Part shown: in pieces, positions 7,401 through 9,727 of the stretch | Position numbering within the stretch: the stretch's first letter is position 1 | How the letters are laid out: each line of letters begins with the position of its first letter | Assembly: GCA_002366725.1 (NCBI GenBank) | Contig: DFBT01000089.1 | Span: forward strand, 1-9,727 | Reading direction: 5' to 3' | DNA from: Caldifarciminota bacterium UBA3073 | GTDB taxonomy: Bacteria > Hydrothermota > UBA3073 | Length of the DNA: 9,727 nucleotides | Translations under genes and position numbers: made by a program | Notes under the pieces: model-generated | Seen by the model: only the letters and a program-made list of their open reading frames with translations | Told to the model about the DNA's origin: nothing | Databases searched by the model: none

Positions 7401-7429
7401 TTGCCCTATTCCGAAAGATATGGTATAAT
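7401..7429 (+). promoter_or_regulatory. Element-borne promoter upstream of the hydrolase gene
   Basis: TTGCCC (7401-7406) and a perfect TATAAT (7424-7429) are 17 bases apart. The geometry is conserved in copy B (9460-9488). Originally it must have driven the transposase. It now points at the hydrolase gene, with a leader of about 190 nt. No better promoter is visible in 7430-7627. Confidence 0.65.
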
Positions 7430-7435
7430 GATGCT

Positions 7436-7525
7436 ATGACAAGACTATCGAATGTGGAATATACTGGATAGATATACCACATTGCCTCTCTGACTATAGC
7501 GAAAAAGTTCAGCAGAGGTGTAGCG
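7436..7525 (+). pseudogene. N-terminal remnant of a RAYT (IS200-like Y1) transposase, copy A
   Basis: From ATG 7436 the frame reads MTRLSNVEYTG, an amber stop (TAG, 7469-7471), then IYHIASLTIAKKFSRG before the right inverted repeat. Intact family members begin with a pattern like MxRxxRxEYxGAxYHVxSRGNERKxIF, so about 30 codons are recognisable. The catalytic HUH and Tyr region is entirely missing. The ATG lies only 6 nt after the -10 hexamer, consistent with a leaderless start. No functional protein is expected. Confidence 0.7.
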
Positions 7526-7526
7526 G

Positions 7527-7546
7527 TTAAAATTAAAAACCTGACC
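7527..7546. repeat. Right terminal inverted repeat, copy A
   Basis: TTAAAATTAAAAACCTGACC. It is the reverse complement of 7372-7391 with one mismatch. The 81 nt from here to the hydrolase start contain only a weak purine-rich ribosome site (GAAGAAG, 7613-7619). Confidence 0.8.
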
Positions 7547-7627
7547 TTCTTAGATTTCCCACGGCGTTTAGTTTGTGTGAAGTTTCGATTCCTTATACAA
7601 AACATATTTTGAGAAGAAGCCGAAACC

Positions 7628-9352
7628 ATGGAAAAATATTTGATTTTATATTTTATAGTTATCAATCTTTTTTTGACAATCGGGTATGAAAACGCAGAAG
7701 GTTGCACAATTGGAGTTGCATCGGGAGACGCAACAGATGGACGCCCGTTGCTTTGGAAAACCCGAGATTGTACCACTTATGTAGATAACAAAATAAGTTA
7801 TGGTGCAGGTGAAAATTATAATTTTATTTATGTCTGGGATGTAAACAATGGAGATGGACTTGCCTGGATGGGTATGAACGAGAAAGGATTTGCAATTGTG
7901 AATTCCAATGCAATGGACTCCACCCTACTAAGACACGGGAACGGGTCATTAATGTTTGAAGCTCTTGGTGTATGCGACACTATAGGTGATTTTGTTGCTC
8001 TAATCAACAGCCTATCTTTACCCGATCACGACATTCATGCAAATTTCGGTGTAATTGATAGAACAGGTGGTGCAGCAATGTTTGAAATAGGAGATAGTCT
8101 TTATTGGAGGTGTGATGCAGATAGTTTTATTGTGCGGACAGACTTTTTCCTTTATGATACAGATATAGATAGTATACCAGATAGTGACGGCAAGAAGCGT
8201 TTTATTCGATCTATGAACCTTATCGGAGAACTTTGTGCTGATAGCAGCCTGAATTACCGACGCATTCTCCAGGACCATATGCGGGACTTTTCGTACCCAA
8301 ATAGTGAGCCAGTTGATGTTCCATACCCTCATCAGTGGATCATTGATAGACCATTCGGTTATATAAAAACCAAATTTAGCATCTGCAGACACATATCAGT
8401 TTCAGCGACAGTTATTCGGGGAGTTAAATCCAACGAACTGTCAAGGTCAACCACCATGTGGACAATGCTCGGGCAAACTGCAGCGTCAATTGCCGTTCCC
8501 TACTGGTCTGTTGGAAATCCTCCTGATGATGCAGATAGCCTTTTTGATGTGGCTTACCAAATTAAACAATGTCTTTTTGACTATTCGGATGGGAGATATA
8601 TAGACTCTTATAAGCTCCGGAATGAAGACGGAAACGGTCTATGGGATCAAATATATCCAGTGGAGGAAATAATTTTTGATTCTACTGATTCTTGCCTTGG
8701 AAACAATCCATCTGAGAGTGAAATGTTAGAATTCGAAGCTGAAATGGCTGAGTATGCATTGTCCGAACTCCAACAGGCTTTTGGTGTTATTGATACAATG
8801 ACCATTGTAGCCGACTTTACCTACCAATGCGGAGAATCTTTGACAGTTTGTTTTAGAGATCGATCATTACATAACCCGACGATGTGGGAATGGGATTTTA
8901 ATAACGATGGTACAGTTGATAGCACAGTGCAAAATCCTGAATGGACTTATGATAGTTGTGGAACTTATATAGTAAGTTTAACTGTTACGAATAGTTCAGG
9001 TTCTTCAACAAAAGAAGATTCTATTACAGTTGGTTCTACAGGCATAGTCGACTATAAAGTTATTTTAATTCCGGAAAAACCGTCGTTGTCTCAAAATTAT
9101 CCCAATCCCTTCAATCCTGAAACCACGGTTCGCTATTTACTTCCTCATGAATGTAACATTGAAGTAAAGATATATAATATTTGTGGACAGTTGGTGAGAA
9201 CTTTAGTTAACAAGCCCCAAAAACCAGGCTATCATAAAGTAATATGGGATGGAAAAGATGAAAGTAGTAAGAACGTTTCCAGCGGAATTTATTTTTATAA
9301 AATGCAGGCAGAAGGATATTCAGCAATTAGAAGAGCAGTTTTGTTGAGATAG
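7628..9352 (+). CDS. Secreted Cys Ntn-hydrolase (C45/choloylglycine-hydrolase-like) with PKD and type A sorting domains
   Basis: A 574-aa exported protein. Residues 4-20 form a signal-peptide core and the processing site reads ENAEG before Cys26, which fits signal peptidase I (Ala at -3, Gly at -1). Cys26 is followed by TIGVASGDATDGRPLLWKTRD, the N-terminal nucleophile signature with Arg46-Asp47. GMNEKGFAIVNSN (82-94) and NFGVIDRTGGAAMFE (139-153) also fit the linear-amide C-N hydrolase family, whose members cleave or form amide bonds in penicillin V, bile salts, acyl-homoserine lactones or peptides. The substrate here is unknown. IVRTD (168-172) has Asp where I would expect a conserved Asn. 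A PKD domain (about 392-470, WEWDFNNDGTVD) and a sorting domain (about 483-574, SQNYPNPFNPE, IYNICGQLV, GIYFYKM) follow. The likely location is the cell surface. Transcription probably comes from the upstream element. An in-frame start further downstream would lose the signal peptide. Confidence 0.85.
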   Translation: MEKYLILYFIVINLFLTIGYENAEGCTIGVASGDATDGRPLLWKTRDCTTYVDNKISYGAGENYNFIYVWDVNNGDGLAWMGMNEKGFAIVNSNAMDSTLLRHGNGSLMFEALGVCDTIGDFVALINSLSLPDHDIHANFGVIDRTGGAAMFEIGDSLYWRCDADSFIVRTDFFLYDTDIDSIPDSDGKKRFIRSMNLIGELCADSSLNYRRILQDHMRDFSYPNSEPVDVPYPHQWIIDRPFGYIKTKFSICRHISVSATVIRGVKSNELSRSTTMWTMLGQTAASIAVPYWSVGNPPDDADSLFDVAYQIKQCLFDYSDGRYIDSYKLRNEDGNGLWDQIYPVEEIIFDSTDSCLGNNPSESEMLEFEAEMAEYALSELQQAFGVIDTMTIVADFTYQCGESLTVCFRDRSLHNPTMWEWDFNNDGTVDSTVQNPEWTYDSCGTYIVSLTVTNSSGSSTKEDSITVGSTGIVDYKVILIPEKPSLSQNYPNPFNPETTVRYLLPHECNIEVKIYNICGQLVRTLVNKPQKPGYHKVIWDGKDESSKNVSSGIYFYKMQAEGYSAIRRAVLLR

Positions 9353-9459
9353 TATCATATGACCATGGGAAGGTATAATCTATGTATAAATAGAGCATAT
9401 CAACGGTAGTGAGATTTGGATTCGAGATTTGGGTCAAGTCTTTAATTTTAAATATTTCC

Positions 9460-9488
9460 TTGACCTATTCCGAAAGATATGATATATT
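9460..9488 (+). promoter_or_regulatory. Element-borne promoter, copy B
   Basis: TTGACC (9460-9465) and TATATT (9483-9488) are 17 bases apart, aligned with the promoter in copy A. The -35 hexamer is closer to consensus than in copy A and the -10 is weaker. Confidence 0.55.
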
Positions 9489-9494
9489 GATGCT

Positions 9495-9589
9495 ATGACA
9501 AGGTCATTGAGTAGGAATATACCGGATGGCTATACCACATTATCTCTCTGACTATAGTGAAAAAGTTCAGCGGAGGTGTGGTAGTTTAA
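9495..9589 (+). pseudogene. N-terminal remnant of a RAYT transposase, copy B
   Basis: ATG 9495 matches the start in copy A (MTR in A, MTRS here). A one-base deletion near 9513 shifts the frame. In the restored frame from 9515 it reads EYTGWLYHIISLTIVKKFSGG and ends at TAA 9587-9589. The TAG of copy A is TGG here, so that stop arose in copy A or was lost in B. The catalytic region is absent. Confidence 0.65.
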
Positions 9590-9605
9590 ATTTAGACGTT
9601 GTCCC

Positions 9606-9697
9606 AAAGTGTTGTGATGAAAATTGTCAGATTATATGATGAGTGTAAAAGTCCTCAGTTATGAACCTATAACTTGGCATATTGTCTTTATTCTTCA
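9606..9697. other. Intergenic stretch with no recognised feature
   Basis: Between the end of copy B and the terminal inverted repeat I see no gene. A 15-codon frame from ATG 9617 has no ribosome site. Together with 9353-9430 (AT-rich, carrying the 9-nt direct repeat GAGATTTGG at 9411-9419 and 9424-9432), this makes up the rest of the 375-nt non-coding end of the window. Confidence 0.5.
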
Positions 9698-9721
9698 TTT
9701 CTTTTGCATGCCCAAAAGAAA
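9698..9721. repeat. Inverted repeat TTTCTTTTG / CAAAAGAAA
   Basis: TTTCTTTTG (9698-9706) and its exact inverse CAAAAGAAA (9713-9721) flank a 6-nt loop. The following bases CGAAGC run off the window. The pattern resembles a dispersed hairpin found in many bacterial genomes (CTTTTGC...CCCAAAAGAAACGAAGC). It could serve as a weak bidirectional terminator or be one end of another repeat. Confidence 0.45.
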
Positions 9722-9727
9722 CGAAGC

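Larger units (their letters stand above)
7371..7546 (+). mobile_element. RAYT-derived miniature element, copy A
   Basis: A 176-bp element bounded by terminal inverted repeats that match at 19 of 20 positions (7372-7391 and 7527-7546). Inside are a promoter and the first codons of a REP-associated tyrosine transposase, followed by a large deletion. A second copy, roughly 85% identical by hand alignment, lies at 9431-9605 and shares the same internal deletion. That pattern indicates a non-autonomous element mobilised in trans by an intact relative, not two independent relics. The left end overlaps the 3' end of the CapA-type gene and provides its stop codon. The family assignment rests on remembered sequence resemblance to RAYT elements with GGGGTCAGGTCTT ends. 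Confidence 0.75.
9431..9605 (+). mobile_element. RAYT-derived miniature element, copy B
   Basis: It aligns with 7371-7546 across its whole length, with the same promoter geometry and the same internal deletion. The left end GGGTCAAGTCTTTAATTTTA is well kept. The right end (9585-9605, TTTAAATTTAGACGTTGTCCC less its final base) is more diverged but still an imperfect inverse of the left. It starts 78 nt after the hydrolase stop codon. It points out of the window, so any gene it might drive cannot be seen. Confidence 0.7.

Noticed and set aside
7472..7525. A conserved hairpin (CCTCT-CTGA with TCAG-C-AGAGG) in both intergenic copies, with compatible G-U changes, that looked like a riboswitch or ribosome-site-masking leader.
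   Set aside because: The segment is better explained as the decayed start of a RAYT transposase frame inside an element with terminal inverted repeats. No start codon follows the masked AGAGGTG in copy A at a useful distance.
7189..7776. A 195-codon minus-strand frame spanning the intergenic region.
   Set aside because: It overlaps the ends of two well-supported + strand genes and the mobile element, and shows no recognisable domain.
9411..9432. A 9-nt direct repeat GAGATTTGG that might be a target-site duplication of copy B.
   Set aside because: Both copies lie on the left side of the element, not on either side of it, and IS200-like elements do not normally duplicate their target.
9617..9664. 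A 15-codon frame starting MKIVRLYDE.
   Set aside because: It has no Shine-Dalgarno site and is very short, with no repeat elsewhere in the window to support it.
1..9727. CRISPR arrays, tRNA or rRNA genes, toxin-antitoxin or defence loci.
   Set aside because: No regularly spaced repeats, no cloverleaf with a CCA-end pattern, no rRNA signature and no recognisable defence domains were seen on either strand.

Overview
The window looks like a chromosomal segment from an uncultured bacterium of the FCB superphylum, plausibly candidate division WOR-3 (Stahlbacteria) or a close relative. The main evidence is two large secreted proteins that end in the NYPNPF...IYDISG/IYNICG...G(V/I)YF type A sorting domain, together with PKD modules and Sec signals. 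The phylum is inferred from remembered family resemblance, not from a search. All five protein genes lie on the + strand.

Layout. Positions 1-300 hold no credible gene: a REP-like dispersed repeat (64-131), a perfect 34-nt palindrome (177-210) and a cluster of GC-rich inverted repeats (214-290). A strong sigma70-type promoter (301-329) then leads into a DEAD-box RNA helicase gene (466-2007). A FKBP-type prolyl isomerase lipoprotein follows 13 nt later (2021-2455), and a sodium:solute symporter 65 nt after that (2521-4254). These three could be one transcript. A second transcriptional start probably precedes a 1008-residue CapA-type secreted protein (4359-7385). The last gene (7628-9352) encodes a secreted Cys N-terminal-nucleophile hydrolase (C45/choloylglycine-hydrolase-like) with a PKD module and the same sorting domain.

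The two intergenic regions flanking the hydrolase gene each contain the same approximately 175-bp element (7371-7546 and 9431-9605, roughly 85% identical by hand alignment). It has GGTCAGGTC-type terminal inverted repeats, a TTGmCC-N17-TATAwT promoter, and the first 20-30 codons of a REP-associated tyrosine transposase (RAYT, IS200-like), with the rest deleted. Both copies share the same internal deletion, so they look like a MITE family. Copy A supplies the stop codon of the CapA-type gene and probably a promoter for the hydrolase gene.

The most notable protein observation is that the helicase keeps a complete frame, an intact DEAD domain and an RNA-binding tail, but motif V is altered and motif VI has lost about six residues. 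It may be a catalytically dead helicase. I see no CRISPR array, tRNA, rRNA, defence locus or sorting-system machinery, and no convincing wholly new multi-gene system.
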